DNA of 64,000 nt from Bin55 sp965205965 (lineage in GTDB: Bacteria; Pseudomonadota; Gammaproteobacteria; Pseudomonadales; Azotimanducaceae). Made by a program: the position numbers and the translations under genes. A model generated the notes under the pieces. It worked only from the letters and a program-made list of their open reading frames with translations, was not told the DNA's origin and ran no database searches. The stretch is from NCBI GenBank assembly GCA_965205965.1, contig CBDBHT010000005.1, forward strand, positions 62,001 through 126,000, written 5' to 3'. Below, in pieces: positions 44,678 to 55,800 of this stretch (positions are counted from its first letter, which is position 1; every line of letters starts with the position of its first letter).

Positions 44678-46918
44678 ATGGCACAAGCACATAGTTTGAA
44701 AGTAGTCGGTACACGGCCGGTCCGGCCGGATGGGGTAGATAAAGTAACCGGTCGCGCCAATTTCGGCGCGGATTTGTATTTGCCCGGCATGTTACACGGC
44801 AAGATACTGCGCAGTCCACATGCTCATGCTCGAATTAAGCATGTCGATGTCTCAAAATCTCTTGAAATGGACGGCGTGCTCGCTGCCGTTTCTGGCAAGG
44901 ACTTTCCTGAAGCAGGAGCGGACATCCTGGGTCGGAACATTATGGCACGCGACAAAGTGTTGTATCACGGACATGCTGTGGCTGCAGTAGCGGCGACTTC
45001 CAGCTATATTGCGGAGGCAGCTCTTGATTTAGTTGACGTCGAATACGAAGTGCTGCCACCGGTGATGACACTTGAGGCTGCCATGGCTGACGGAGCGACG
45101 CTCATCGACGAAAGCCAACATAAGAATGGAGATCCGTCTGAACCGTTGAGCAACATTGCCATGACACATAAGCTCGAACGTGGAGATCCAGAAAAAGGTT
45201 TTGAGGAAGCTGACGTTATAGTGGAGAATGAATACCATGTTCCTACTGCTCATCAGGGCTACATAGAGCCTCACGCGTGTACGACGTCTATCAATGAAGG
45301 AGGCCATGTTACGATTTGGTGCTGTACTCAAGGTCCATTTGAAGTTCGTAGTATGACCGCTGGTGTGCTCCAGAAGAAGCTGGGTGACATACGAGTCATT
45401 CCTTCTGAAATAGGAGGAGGCTTCGGTGGTAAAACCACGATCTATCTTGAACCGGTAGCAGTACTGTTATCGGAGCTGTCGGGTCGGCCAGTCAAAATGG
45501 TTATGACGCGAGAGGAAGTTTTTAGGGCTACGGGCCCGGCATCGGCTACGTTTTGCCGGACGAAAGTTGGTGCAAAAAGGGATGGAACTATCACGGCCGC
45601 GACTGCATGGCTTGCATATGAAGCGGGAGCATTTCCTGGTTCGCCCGTTGGTCCCGGATGCATGTCGGTACTAGCTCCGTACAGTCTGGAGAATTTCCGA
45701 ATTGTGGGGCTAGATGTCTTAGTCAATAAGCCTAAGGTTGCTGCGTATCGCGCTCCTGGTGCTCCTCAGTCCATGTATGCGATGGAATGTACGATGGATG
45801 AATTGGCACGGAAATTGGATATGGATCCAATTGATTTTCGACTGAAGAATGCAGCAGACGAAGGGACTCACGCACCGTACGGCCCAGTGTTTCCTCCAAT
45901 TGGTTTGAAGGCATGCCTTAAAGCTGCGAAAGTTCACCCGGCATACCACAAATCTTTGGAAGAAGGTCAGGGTAGGGGTGTTGCCGTAGGCTTCTGGTTC
46001 AACATCGGCCAGCAGTCGAGTGCTGAAATTCGTGTATCAGATGACGGTTCGGTCACGATTATGGAAGGCAATCCCGATATTGGAGGCTCGCGCGCCTCCA
46101 TGTGTATCCAGGCGGCTGAGACTCTTGGAGTGCCGTACGAAACAATTAAAATCCACATAGGCGACACGGAAGCAACCGGATACTGCAGTACTACGAGTGG
46201 AAGCAGAACGACGTTTGCTACGGGTATGGCGGTAATACGGGCGTGTGAGGACATCATTGTGCAATGCAAACAACGCGCTGCGATGATGTGGAGCCTTGAC
46301 CTAGACCAAGTCGATTGGGAGGACGGTAAGGCAGCTCCTAACCCCGGTGTTAACGCGGATGTTGCTCCGCTCTCGCTGCGCGAAATTGCCAGTAGTGCGA
46401 GTCGCACAGGTGGACCGCTGTTAGGTCGAGCAAGCTTGAATGCCCAAGGAGCCGGTGCTTCCTTCTCTGTCAACTGGACTGATATTTCCGTCGATCGAGA
46501 AACGGGTAAAATCAATGTTCATGCGTTCACGGCCGTTCAGGATGCCGGTCGGGCTATTCATCCCGCATACGTCGAAGGACAAATGCAAGGTGGTGCAGTT
46601 CAAGGACTGGGATGGGCTCTCAATGAAGAATATATCTACGATAGAAATGGTGTGATGGAAAACCCAGGATTCCTCGATTATCGAATGCCTGTTGCTTCAG
46701 ATGTACCAATGATTGAAACGCAGATCGTCGAAGTTCCAAATCCATCTCATCCCTATGGTGTGCGTGGTGTCGGAGAAACGCCTATCGTAGCACCGCTTGC
46801 TGCTGTATCGAATGCCGTTCGCAATGTACTTGGATTTCGCATCCATGACTTGCCTTTATCTCCACCTCGAGTACTTCAGGCAATCGATGATTGTGGTGGC
46901 AAGTTATCAAACGGATGA
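44678..46918 (+). CDS. Molybdenum hydroxylase large subunit (Mo-cofactor binding)
   Basis: The protein has 746 residues. Typical segments are GHAVAAVAATSSYIAEAALD, the IGGGFGGKTTIYLEP loop, VAAYRAPGAPQSMYAMEC and the C-terminal VRGVGETPIVAPLAAVSNA with the catalytic Glu. The active-site loop is AYRAPGAPQ, not the AYxCSFR of form I CO dehydrogenase or AYRGAGR of form II. The enzyme is therefore better seen as an aldehyde- or N-heterocycle-type hydroxylase of unknown substrate. No selective pathway gene is adjacent. Confidence 0.9.
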   Translation: MAQAHSLKVVGTRPVRPDGVDKVTGRANFGADLYLPGMLHGKILRSPHAHARIKHVDVSKSLEMDGVLAAVSGKDFPEAGADILGRNIMARDKVLYHGHAVAAVAATSSYIAEAALDLVDVEYEVLPPVMTLEAAMADGATLIDESQHKNGDPSEPLSNIAMTHKLERGDPEKGFEEADVIVENEYHVPTAHQGYIEPHACTTSINEGGHVTIWCCTQGPFEVRSMTAGVLQKKLGDIRVIPSEIGGGFGGKTTIYLEPVAVLLSELSGRPVKMVMTREEVFRATGPASATFCRTKVGAKRDGTITAATAWLAYEAGAFPGSPVGPGCMSVLAPYSLENFRIVGLDVLVNKPKVAAYRAPGAPQSMYAMECTMDELARKLDMDPIDFRLKNAADEGTHAPYGPVFPPIGLKACLKAAKVHPAYHKSLEEGQGRGVAVGFWFNIGQQSSAEIRVSDDGSVTIMEGNPDIGGSRASMCIQAAETLGVPYETIKIHIGDTEATGYCSTTSGSRTTFATGMAVIRACEDIIVQCKQRAAMMWSLDLDQVDWEDGKAAPNPGVNADVAPLSLREIASSASRTGGPLLGRASLNAQGAGASFSVNWTDISVDRETGKINVHAFTAVQDAGRAIHPAYVEGQMQGGAVQGLGWALNEEYIYDRNGVMENPGFLDYRMPVASDVPMIETQIVEVPNPSHPYGVRGVGETPIVAPLAAVSNAVRNVLGFRIHDLPLSPPRVLQAIDDCGGKLSNG

Positions 46919-46957
46919 GAACCAGCTCCAGTAAGCTGATGCTCGCTTTATGAATTG

Positions 46958-47200
46958 ATGGCACACGTTGTATTTCCCGATTATTTACTCTCAAATACTA
47001 ACGGTGTTCGAGAAATTTCAGTGGATTGCGCGAGCTATCGTGATCTTGTTGAAGAGCTAGAGTCGCGATGGCCGGGTATTGCAGCTACCTTGGCCAAGGT
47101 AGCAGTCGCGATAGATGGGCAAATATATCAAGATGCTTGGTTTGAGCCTATTGGGCCAACCGCCGAAATCTTTTTTATGCAACGCATTGAAGGCGGTTAA
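46958..47200 (+). CDS. MoaD/ThiS-like sulfur carrier protein
   Basis: The protein has 80 residues from the ATG at 46958. It has a ubiquitin-like fold pattern (DLVEELESRWPGIAATL, VAVAIDGQIYQDAWFEPI, TAEIFFMQRIEGG) and ends in the diagnostic Gly-Gly, which is thiocarboxylated in this family. Its place 39 bases after the molybdenum-hydroxylase large subunit suggests a dedicated carrier for molybdopterin sulfur, or for maturation of this enzyme. No MoaE partner is nearby. Confidence 0.8.
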   Translation: MAHVVFPDYLLSNTNGVREISVDCASYRDLVEELESRWPGIAATLAKVAVAIDGQIYQDAWFEPIGPTAEIFFMQRIEGG

Positions 47201-47493
47201 TTCTGCATTAGGGTAGGACATGTCTACGCTACGCTACGTTAGGATGACTCGTTAAACATGCTGGAGATTCAACAGAAGGTCGGAATGGGCCTTACGGACG
47301 GGCAGTAAACCGTCATCTATTCACTTCTTCCGGTTCAGCAACTCATCAACGCGATGTCAACAAGCTGAGCTGGAGCGTCGCCAAGTACTTCATGTCGTAC
47401 TTTACGTGCTGGAAAATAGTTGTAAACGGCACCTCTGCTAGTGCGGACGATGGGACACAATGTGCACGTGCATACATTGGTGGTCGAAGACTA
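47201..47493. other. Intergenic region downstream of the molybdenum-hydroxylase operon
   Basis: No gene is supported. It contains a short direct repetition of CTACG(C/T) units (47225-47240). No clear terminator is seen. It ends at the IS630 element. Confidence 0.35.
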
Positions 47494-48759
47494 GTAGTCC
47501 GTCTCCCAAATTCATTTACATTTGATTCTCTAACATTTAGCATAGATGGGGTATCCTGTTCGTGAGGGTCTGCCATCATGCCAAACTACAGCAAGCGAGC
47601 GTCTTTAGTGCTGTCGAAAGCCGAACTCGGGCGACTTGAGCGGTTGAGCCGGTCGCAAACCTGTCCGGTACGTGAATCGAACCGAGCTCGGATTCTGCTT
47701 CATTATGCGGAGGGGCGATCCATCGTGGAGATCCAGAATCTCGCGGGACAGAGTCGGCCGACCATCTACAAGTGCATTGACAAAGCCTTGGCTGCCGGCA
47801 TGGAAGCCGGCATGGAAGCCGGCTTGAAAGATCTGCCTCATCGTCCGGGGGCACCCGAGATCGGCCAGGAAGCACGTGAATGGATGATGTCCATCGCTTG
47901 TACCCAGCCCAAGGATCTGGGTCTGCCGGCGGAACTTTGGACGATTACCTCGCTGACCCGGTATATCGCGCAGCATGGACCAGAAGCCGGTCATCCCCGT
48001 CTTGAGCGCATTAGCCGTGCCTCGGTACACCGAATACTGAACGATCACGAATGGAAGCCGCATCGGGTGCGCTACTACCTGGAACGGCGCGACCCGGATT
48101 TTGAGGAAAAGATGCGGGAAGTGCTGATGGTCTACCGGGAGGTGTTTCTGCAAGGAAATAGACCATTGCTAGAGGGTGTGCCGGTGCATACCGTTTCGGT
48201 GGATGAGAAGCCGGGAGTTCAAGCGATTGCGACGGTGGCACCGGACTTGCCGCCCCAGCCAGACCGGCGAGCGAGCCTGGGCCGCGATGCCGAATATCGA
48301 CGCCTCGGCACGCTATCGATTCTGGCAGCTCTGGATCTGCATAGTGGAGAAGTGATTGCGCAAGTCGAAGAACGGCACCGCAGTCGGGAGTGCGTGCTGT
48401 TGCTTCAGGAACTCGACCGGCACTACCCGCCGGACGCCATCCTTCGGATAGTGCTGGACAATCATGCTGCGCACACCTCGAAGGAAACCCGGGCGTACTT
48501 GGCAACACGCCCGAACCGCTTTCAATACGTTCACACGCCCAAACATGGTTCCTGGCTAAACCTGATCGAGACGGTATTCTCTCGTATGGCAAGAACATTG
48601 CTTCGACACATCCGAGTGAACTCTCTTGAAGAACTCAAGCTGCGCATCGAGACGGCATCCGAGAGATGAACGAAACACCAGTACAGACCCGGTGGAGAAA
48701 GTTTGACATGCTGGAACCATTGCATAGTGAAATGTAAATATAATGATGAGACGATGCAC
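47494..48759 (+). mobile_element. IS630-family element (second type)
   Basis: The ends are imperfect inverted repeats (GTAGTCCGTCTCCCAAATTC at 47494; complement of GTGCATCGTCTCATCATTAT ending at 48759). Each end abuts TA within CTAG. The right flank is IS1380 sequence, the left flank host sequence, so an IS1380 left part was lost here. Confidence 0.82.
47578..48669 (+). CDS. IS630-family transposase (C-terminus frameshifted)
   Basis: The protein has 363 residues, with an N-terminal helix-turn-helix (SIVEIQNLAGQSRPTIYKCI). The DDE residues lie in VPVHTVSVDEKPGVQ, ILRIVLDNHAAHTS and HGSWLNLIETVFSRMARTLL. The frame ends RIETASER, but a +1 frame continues DGIREMNETPVQTRWRKFDM, the expected IS630 tail. 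One base was therefore lost or gained near 48645. The catalytic core is complete, so residual activity is possible. Confidence 0.88.
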   Translation: MPNYSKRASLVLSKAELGRLERLSRSQTCPVRESNRARILLHYAEGRSIVEIQNLAGQSRPTIYKCIDKALAAGMEAGMEAGLKDLPHRPGAPEIGQEAREWMMSIACTQPKDLGLPAELWTITSLTRYIAQHGPEAGHPRLERISRASVHRILNDHEWKPHRVRYYLERRDPDFEEKMREVLMVYREVFLQGNRPLLEGVPVHTVSVDEKPGVQAIATVAPDLPPQPDRRASLGRDAEYRRLGTLSILAALDLHSGEVIAQVEERHRSRECVLLLQELDRHYPPDAILRIVLDNHAAHTSKETRAYLATRPNRFQYVHTPKHGSWLNLIETVFSRMARTLLRHIRVNSLEELKLRIETASER

Positions 48760-48850
48760 TAGTGCTCCTGCCGGCCGTGCAGTTTCACGTCCGTGGCATC
48801 GATGTCCAGCACCAACCGCTTCGGTATCTTGCCCCGCTCGCCCCACACTA

Positions 48851-50092
48851 GTAGACTACCAATTCTAATAATACGTGTTTATAATGGTGGACTGGAAGGG
48901 GTTCTGGGATCAGGAGGATCAGATGCCGAAGCAATACATGGTGGAGTTAGCTCAGGATGAGCGGGATGAGTTGAAGCGGTGCTGAAGTCGAGCACGCGTC
49001 GTGCGGTGTCGGCGACGAAGCTGCAGCGTGCACGGATTCTGCTGGCCGTGGATCAAGGGGGTGCTGGCCCGGCACTGACGGACATGCAAGGTGGTGGATG
49101 GCGCTGCTGGGGGTGACGGAGCGGACCTGCCAGCACGTGCGTCGGCGGGCGGTGGAGCAGGGTCCGATGAAGGCTCTGGAGCGTAGGCCTCGGCCGTTGC
49201 CTCCGGTGCCGAAGAAGTTAGACGGGGAGAAGGAAGCGCGTCTGGTTCAGGTGGCCTGTTCGGTTCCACCGGAAGGCCGCGTTCGGTGGACCGTGAAGAT
49301 GCTGGCGGAAGAGCTGGTGCGACTTGAAGTGGTCGAAACGATTTGCGGGGAGACCGTGCGGAAGGCATTAAAAAAAACGAATTAAAACCATGGCGGCGGG
49401 AAATGTGGTGCATTCCGAAGAAGCAAAGCCATCATTTCGTGGCCGGCATGGAGCGGGTGCTCAAGGTATACCGGCGGCCGTACGACCCGCGGCATCCGGT
49501 GGTGTGCATGGACGAGATGAGCAAGCAAGCTCGTGTCGGAAGTCCGCGAGAAGTTGCCGGTACGCCCCGGGTCGCCGGAGAAGTACGACGCCCACTACCT
49601 CCGCCGGGGAGAATGCACGGTGTGGATGTTCGGCGAGCCGCTGTCCGGCTGGCGGACAGTGGCTGTCACCAAACGGCGTACGACGTTGGATTGGGCGAAG
49701 CCAGTGCGCGCACTGGCGAATCTGCCGCGTTACCGGGATGCGGAAAGCATCACGCTGGTGTGCGACAACTTGAACACCCACAGCAGCGGTGACTCGTTCT
49801 ACGCCGCGTTCCCGGCGGCCGAAGCCAGTCGGGGTTGAACGACCGCATCCACTTGGTGCACACGCCGAAACACGGGAGCTGGCTGAACGTTGCGGAACTG
49901 GAGTTCAGTGCGTTGCACCGCCAGTGCCTGGATCGCCGGATCGAGAGCAGGGCTTTGGTCACGCCGGAAACGGCGGGCCTGGGTCAAGGAGCGCAATCGC
50001 GAACAGACCGGGGTCGACTGGCAGCTCAGCGTCGACGACGCGCGCACCAAACTGAAGCATCTATACCCGAAAATTAAAACCAGTTAAACTAC
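48851..50092 (+). mobile_element. IS630-family element (copy B)
   Basis: The ends are GTAGACTACCAATTC at 48851 and the complement of GTAGTTTAACTGG ending at 50092, with TA at both flanks (48849-48850, 50093-50094). It is inserted in the IS1380 copy. It is nearly identical to copy C at 51657-52895. Confidence 0.9.
48923..50087 (+). pseudogene. IS630 transposase copy B, several frameshifts
   Basis: The start is ATG after GGAGGATCAG. The first frame breaks near 48975 (EL-KRC stop). The middle frame (ALLGVTERTCQHVRRRAVEQ) ends ALKKTN after an A8 run at 49370-49377. A -1 shift there joins KKNELKPWRREMWCIPKKQS. Further indels near 49530 and 49830 separate VCMDEMSKQ, VCDNLNTHS and HGSWLNVAELEFSAL. 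The A8 run may be a programmed site; the other lesions are decay. Confidence 0.82.
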
Positions 50093-51038
50093 TAGGTACA
50101 GCTCCACGAGCAGCTCGTCGAGAGCACCGAAATCCACGGTGATCTGGCGCGCCTTCGTCCGGTCCCCCCGTTCGCCGACAGCTCCATCCGGTTCAGCGTG
50201 CTTTTGCCGGCCAGCGGCTCGCAGTCCGAACGCGCACACTCCACTCGCCCCATGGCCGTAGACAGGGCCCGGTCACGCCGCAGCTCGTCGTGATCGTTCA
50301 CATCCTCGTAGCCCAGCGCGAGACCCAAAATCCGCTGCCCCAGCAACGCCACCAGCGGATGCGCCACCTTGGATGGATCCCGGTGATCCGTGAAACATGC
50401 CGAGACGCGCTCGAACAACCGGACCTGCTCGGCCAATATCATCATCAGTACCGAGCCCCCGTTGGAACTCAGCTCGCCTCCACTGCAATCCACCTCCATC
50501 CGCACCGGACGGACCCCTTTCGCCATCCGACGCACCAGCCAGTCCGCGCCGCGCTTTTGCTTGTGCTTCATCCCGTATCCTCCTCTATCCGGCCGCCCCA
50601 TCGGCCGCGTTGCGCCAACGGTGCCCACGCACATCCTGCGCACCCGCACGATGCACCGCAGCCAGAAGCCCGTTCGGGCATCGTCAAGACAAGGACCCAA
50701 GGGCGTACGATACACGCATCCGCCGCATTCTAACCCGAATAGCTCATCATCCAGTCGAAAACAGCATGTTTCACGGAACGCGCCGCTTTTCACGCGGATC
50801 GCAGCGGTCTGCGAAACGGGCCGAGGAGCATGCTACAAGTCCGCACTTCTTCCGCCAGCATCGCACTCAGCACCGACCGCGTCCCGCTTCCATCCGGTCC
50901 GAACGCCCCCCCCCTTTCGCCGTCCGAACGCACCCCGCTACCATCCCTTCCCTCCGGCAAAGCCCAATCAACTTTGTTGTATCAACAACTTACACGCACG
51001 TAAATCGCACCCAAGCCATCCATTATGAGAAATAAGGG

Positions 51039-51316
51039 TTAATGATATAAGGATGGTCTACCTCCGCCTGCTTCGAGTAAATAAAGGTGGTCATATGATT
51101 GACTCACGTCTGGATTTGTACAAAAACCGATCTCAATTGATCCAATTCTGTAGGAGAGGTAACATTATTTTTTCGGTGGGCACGATTCATACAGCTCGTT
51201 GAAGATCATATGTACCTACCGACGATTTCGAGGTCTCAAAAAGATATGGGTTTCTTTTCAAGATAAATATCGGTTCATCGAAGTGCTTCGAATTAAGCGA
51301 GTTATTCCGTAATAGC
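51039..51316. other. Intergenic region upstream of hrpA
   Basis: No gene is supported. The sequence is AT-rich and borders the IS1380 left end. A promoter for hrpA is expected here but cannot be pinpointed. Confidence 0.35.
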
Positions 51317-51656
51317 ATGCATTCTTCCGAACTTATTCTTCCCTCTGAACTTATGGTCCGGGATGAACGTGCATACCTGCGAGCAGTGCATCGAAGTAAG
51401 TTAAGTTTCAAACAAAAAGCTAGATTTCTTGCTTCTGCGCGAGAAGTGCGAAGGCGACGAGAGTCGGTTCCTAAATTCGAATACGTTAACAGTTTACCGA
51501 TTTCGTCCCGGATGAATGAAATTGAAAATCTCATTGCGAAACATCAGGTTGTGATCGTTGCTGGTGAAACGGGGACGGGAAAAACAACTCAAATACCACT
51601 TGCTTGTCTGCGTGCTGGTTGTGGATTGCGCGGCATGATTGGACACACGCAACCTA

Positions 51657-52895
51657 GTAGACTACAAATTCTAATAATACGTGTTTATAATGGTGGACTG
51701 AAAGGGGTTCTGGGATCAGGAGGATTCGATGCCGAAGCAATAATACATGGTGGAGTTAGCTCAGGATGAGCGGGATGAGTTGGAAGCGGTGCTGAAGTCG
51801 AGCACGCGTCGTGCAGTGTCGGCGACGAAGCTGCAGCGTGCACGGATTCTGCTGGCCGTGGATCAGGGGGGTGCTGGCCCAGCACTGACGGACATGCAGG
51901 TGGTGGATGGCGCTGCTGGGGGTGACGGAGCGGACCTGCCAGCACGTGCGTCGGCGGGCGGTGGAGCAAGGTCCGATGAAGGCTCTGGAGCGCAGGCCTC
52001 GGCCGGTGCCTCCGGTGCCGAAGAAGTTGGACGGGGAGAAGGAAGCGCGTCTGGTTCAGGTGGCCTGTTCGGTTCCACCGGAAGGCCGCGTTCGGTGGAT
52101 CGTGAAGATGCTGGCGGAAGAGCTGGTGCGGCTTGAAGTGGTCGAATCGATTTGCGAGGAGATCGTGCGGAAGGCATTAAAAAAAACGAATTAAAACCAT
52201 GGCGGCGGGAAATGTGGTGCATTCCGAAGAAGCAAAGCCATCATTTCGTGGCCGGCATGGAGCGGGTGCTCAAGGTATACCGGCGGCCGTACGACCCGCG
52301 GATCCAGTGGTGTGCATGGACGAGATGAGCAAGCAGCTCGTGGCGGAAGTCCGCGAGAAGTTGCCGGTACGCCCCGGGTCGCCGGAGAAGTACGACGCCC
52401 ACTACCTCCGCCGGAGAGAATGCACGGTGTGGATGTTCGGCGAGCCGCTGTCCGGCTGGCGGACAGTGGCTGTCACCAAACGGCGCACGACGTTGGATTG
52501 GGCGAAGCAAGTGCGCGCACTGGCGAATCTGCCGCGTTACCGGGATGCGGAAAGCATCACGCTGGTGTGCGACAACTTGAACACCCACAGCGGTGACTCG
52601 TTCTACGCCGCGTTCCCGGTGGCCGAAGCCAGTCGGTTGAACGACCGTACCCACTTGGTGCACACGTCGAAACACGGGAGCTGGTGGCTGAACGTTGCGG
52701 AACTGGAGTTCAGTGCGTTGCACCGCCAGTGCCTGGATCGCGGATCGAGAGCAGGGCTTTGGTCACGTCGGAAACGGCGGCCTGGGTCAAGGAGCGCAAT
52801 CGCGAACAGACCGGGGTCGACTGGCAGCTCAGCGTCGACGACGCGCGCACCAAACTGAAGCATCTATACCCGAAAATTAAAACCAGTTAAACTAC
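51657..52895 (+). mobile_element. IS630-family element (copy C) inside hrpA
   Basis: The ends GTAGACTACAAATTC and the complement of GTAGTTTAACTGG lie between TA dinucleotides (51655-51656, 52896-52897). The pre-insertion site reads CCTAGG, where only one TA is needed. The 1239-bp element and the clean target duplication show a simple insertion into Arg codon 114 of hrpA. Confidence 0.95.
51729..52890 (+). pseudogene. IS630 transposase copy C, frameshifted
   Basis: An in-frame TAA follows MPKQ; the next ATG at 51747 gives VELAQDERDELEAVLKSSTR. The frame is lost near 51905 (DMQVV), where ALLGVTERTCQHVRRRAVEQ lies one base off. The A8 run at 52180-52187 separates ALKKTN from KNELKPWRREMWCIPKKQS. 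VVCMDEMSKQLVAEVREKL and VCDNLNTHSGDSFYAAFPVA are intact in one ~120-codon frame; indels near 52685 and 52740 follow. It is less damaged than copy B but still defective. Confidence 0.82.
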
Positions 52896-55800
52896 TAGGC
52901 GTTTGGCAGCTAGAACTGTAGCTGACCGTATAGCAACGCAATTGGGAACAACGACTGGGAATATCGTTGGCTACGCTGTTCGTTTCAGCGAGAAGTTATC
53001 CCAGGAAACACTCATAAAAGTCGTCACCGATGGACTCTTGTTATCGGAGATTCGCACTGATCGTTGCTTGAAAGCGTATGACGCGATCGTGGTGGACGAA
53101 GCACACGAAAGAAGCTTAAACATCGATTTTCTGTTGGGTTATTTTCGTAACCTCCTTCGGCTACGGCCTGAGTTACGAATCATTATTACCAGTGCCACGA
53201 TTGACGTAGAGGCATTTTCCCAACATTTTGATGGTGCGCCGATCGTTAAAGTTGAGGGACGTAGTTATCCGGTTGAAATCAGATATCGTCCAGTAGATGG
53301 GGACGTTGAATCTACCGTAGAGAACTGTGTTAAGGAAATACTGAACGAGAAATCGCAAACCGTACGTAATGTACTTATGTTTCTTTCAGGTGAGCGAGCA
53401 ATCATGGATTGGTCACTTTGGTTTAGAAAGAAGTATCGGGAATATTTTGAAATACTACCACTATACGCACGACTACCGACGAAAGAACAGCACAAGATTT
53501 TTCAACGCGGAACGAAGCGGAAGATCCTTCTCGCTACAAATATAGCTGAAACGAGTATTACGATTCCCGGTATTGGGTACGTTATCGATTTGGGTCAAGC
53601 ACGTATCAGCCGGTATGGTTCGCGATCTAAAATTCAGAGACTGCCAATAGAACCTATTTCTCAGGCTAGTGCCGACCAGAGAGCCGGAAGGTGTGGGCGG
53701 CTTGCGGCAGGCATTTGTTTTCGACTCTACAGTGAAAGTGATTATGAAACTCGTCCCCGCTATACGGAACCTGAGATCAGGCGGTCGAGTCTTGCCTCCG
53801 TCATGCTGCAGATGGAAGTTATGAAATTGGGTGATATCCGGAAATACCCTTTTATTGACCCTCCGGAAGAAAAGACTATTAATGATTCCTCTCGGCTGCT
53901 GCACGAACTTGGAGCCCTAGTAGGTGGTGAATTAACTCCTATCGGTAGAAAGATGGCAGATCTTCCGACTGACCCACGACTAGCCCGAATGTTGATCGAA
54001 GCAAATCGCCTTAATTCTCTTAAGGAAACCCTGATCGTTGTATCGGCTTTGGCCGTACAAGATCCACGTGTACGTCCCTTGAACAAACGTGATGCGGTGT
54101 GTGAATCGCATCGTCAGTTTGCACGAGCCACTTCTGATTTTCTTGTTTTTATTCAGCTCTGGAACTGGCTCGAAAACCAGCGTCAGCAGCTTATCTCGCG
54201 AGAATTTCACGGAGTATTAGAACAAAATTTCATTTCCTCTCATCGTTACTTTGAATGGCGTGCTTTACATAGGCAGCTGAGCTTGGCGTGTGTGAGATTA
54301 AAAATGGAACCAAATCGAAATGAAGCGAAATCTGTGGCAATACATAAAGCAATACTGGCTGGCTCGTTAAGCTTTGTGGGATGCAAGGCGGAGCATGGGG
54401 AATATAAAGGACAACGACAGTTTCGCTTCAGGATATTTCCGAATTCTGCTCTAGCAAAACGACAACCGAAATGGATTGTCGCGGCCGATATTAAGGAAAC
54501 CGGGCGAGTGTATGCGCAACATGTCGCAGCGGTGCGCGCACGATGGATCGAAAAAGCTGCGAATGATCAACTGAAACACTTTTTCCACGATAAATATTGG
54601 GATGAAAGGCGATACCAAGCAATGATTCTTCAGACGTCTACGCTCTATGGCCTGACTGTAGTTGAACGCCGGCCGGTTCCTCTATCCAAAGTACGCCCCG
54701 ATGAAGCAAGAGAAATGTTCCTCTTGTATGGGCTAGTGCGATTCCAAGGCGACGCCGATTATTCATTCCTTAAACACAATCGCTTGATGGTTCAGCATGT
54801 ATCTGCCCTTCAGGATAAGAATAGACGTACGGACCTGCTAATAAGTGAAAGTAGCCAACAGGATTTCTATGCATCTCGGGTACCAGAGAAAGTCATTGAC
54901 TGGGTTAGTTTTAACGAGTGGTACGAACGTATCAGTGAATGTAAGCGTGAGCTGTTGTATATGGAAGAAATGGACCTACTGGCTCGATTCGACGTTCACG
55001 TGAGTGAACAAGACTTTCCATCTAAAATCTCTATTGATGGGCGGAGTTTCCAAGTTAAATATGCATTTGCCCCCACCGCGGCAAACGACGGTGTATCGAT
55101 ACAGGTTCCGTTAGGATTTTTACACGTATTAAGCGAAGGACCACTGCATTGGCTTGTTCCAGGATTTCTCGCCCAGAAATGTGAAGCGTTGATACGTTCG
55201 TTGCCGAAGAAATCTCGGTGCTATTTAGTACCGGTTCCGGATTTAGTACGTCAGCTTCTGCCCATCTTAAAGGATCAGGAACATTATCGTAGGCAGCCGT
55301 TGGCGAGTTCACTTTCGCGTGTGATTTTGCAGTTAAAAAATCTACGAGTTAATCCAGAAGATTTTGACGAATCAAGTCTGCCTGCATTTCTACGCATGAA
55401 TATTCAGGTTCTTTCTGGTAAAGGGAAAGTTGTCGATCAAGACCGTGATCTTGCTGCTTTGAAGAGGCGTTGCGTAAGTCGCGTTGACATTATTTTGAAG
55501 CCTTCGGTGCGAAATAGATTCGAGCGAACGGGACTACTCGAATTTCCAGAACATGGTTTACCTTCAGTCTACGAGTCCGATGCATGCGGTAGTGAATTTG
55601 TTGCTTATCCAACGTTGATAGACAAAGGTGAGTGTGTTGACTTGATGCTTGAACGCGAACTGAAGACTCAGAGGCGTCAGAACGTGTGGGGCGTGTGTCG
55701 GCTCATTTTGCTTACAGAAAAACAATCAGCTCGGTATCTAATTAAAGCAATCAAATCTGAGAGGCAGATGCATCTACACTATGCGCCAATTGGTATATTG

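Larger units (their letters stand above)
48762..50571 (-). pseudogene. IS1380 transposase, interrupted and truncated
   Basis: ATG at 50571 follows GGAGGATACGGG and gives MKHKQKRGADWLVRRMAKGV. The frame runs to LSANGGTGRRR, shifts near 50165 and reaches LVELYL, where IS630 intervenes. Beyond it RLVLDIDATDVKLHGRQE is still readable to 48762. There is no C-terminal domain. The premature TAG of copy D is not shared, so the copies decayed separately. Confidence 0.8.
48762..51038 (-). mobile_element. IS1380-family element (copy E), 3'-truncated, with nested IS630
   Basis: The left end CCCTTATTTCTCATAATGG is at 51038 on the minus strand. The element runs leftward through its leader and transposase. 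It is split by an IS630 copy at 48851-50092 and stops at 48762 at another IS630. The 3' third is missing. Confidence 0.82.

Noticed and set aside
44678..46918. Aerobic carbon monoxide dehydrogenase (CoxL)
   Set aside because: The order M-S-L fits, but the active-site loop is AYRAPGAPQ instead of AYxCSFR, so a CO dehydrogenase call is not supported.
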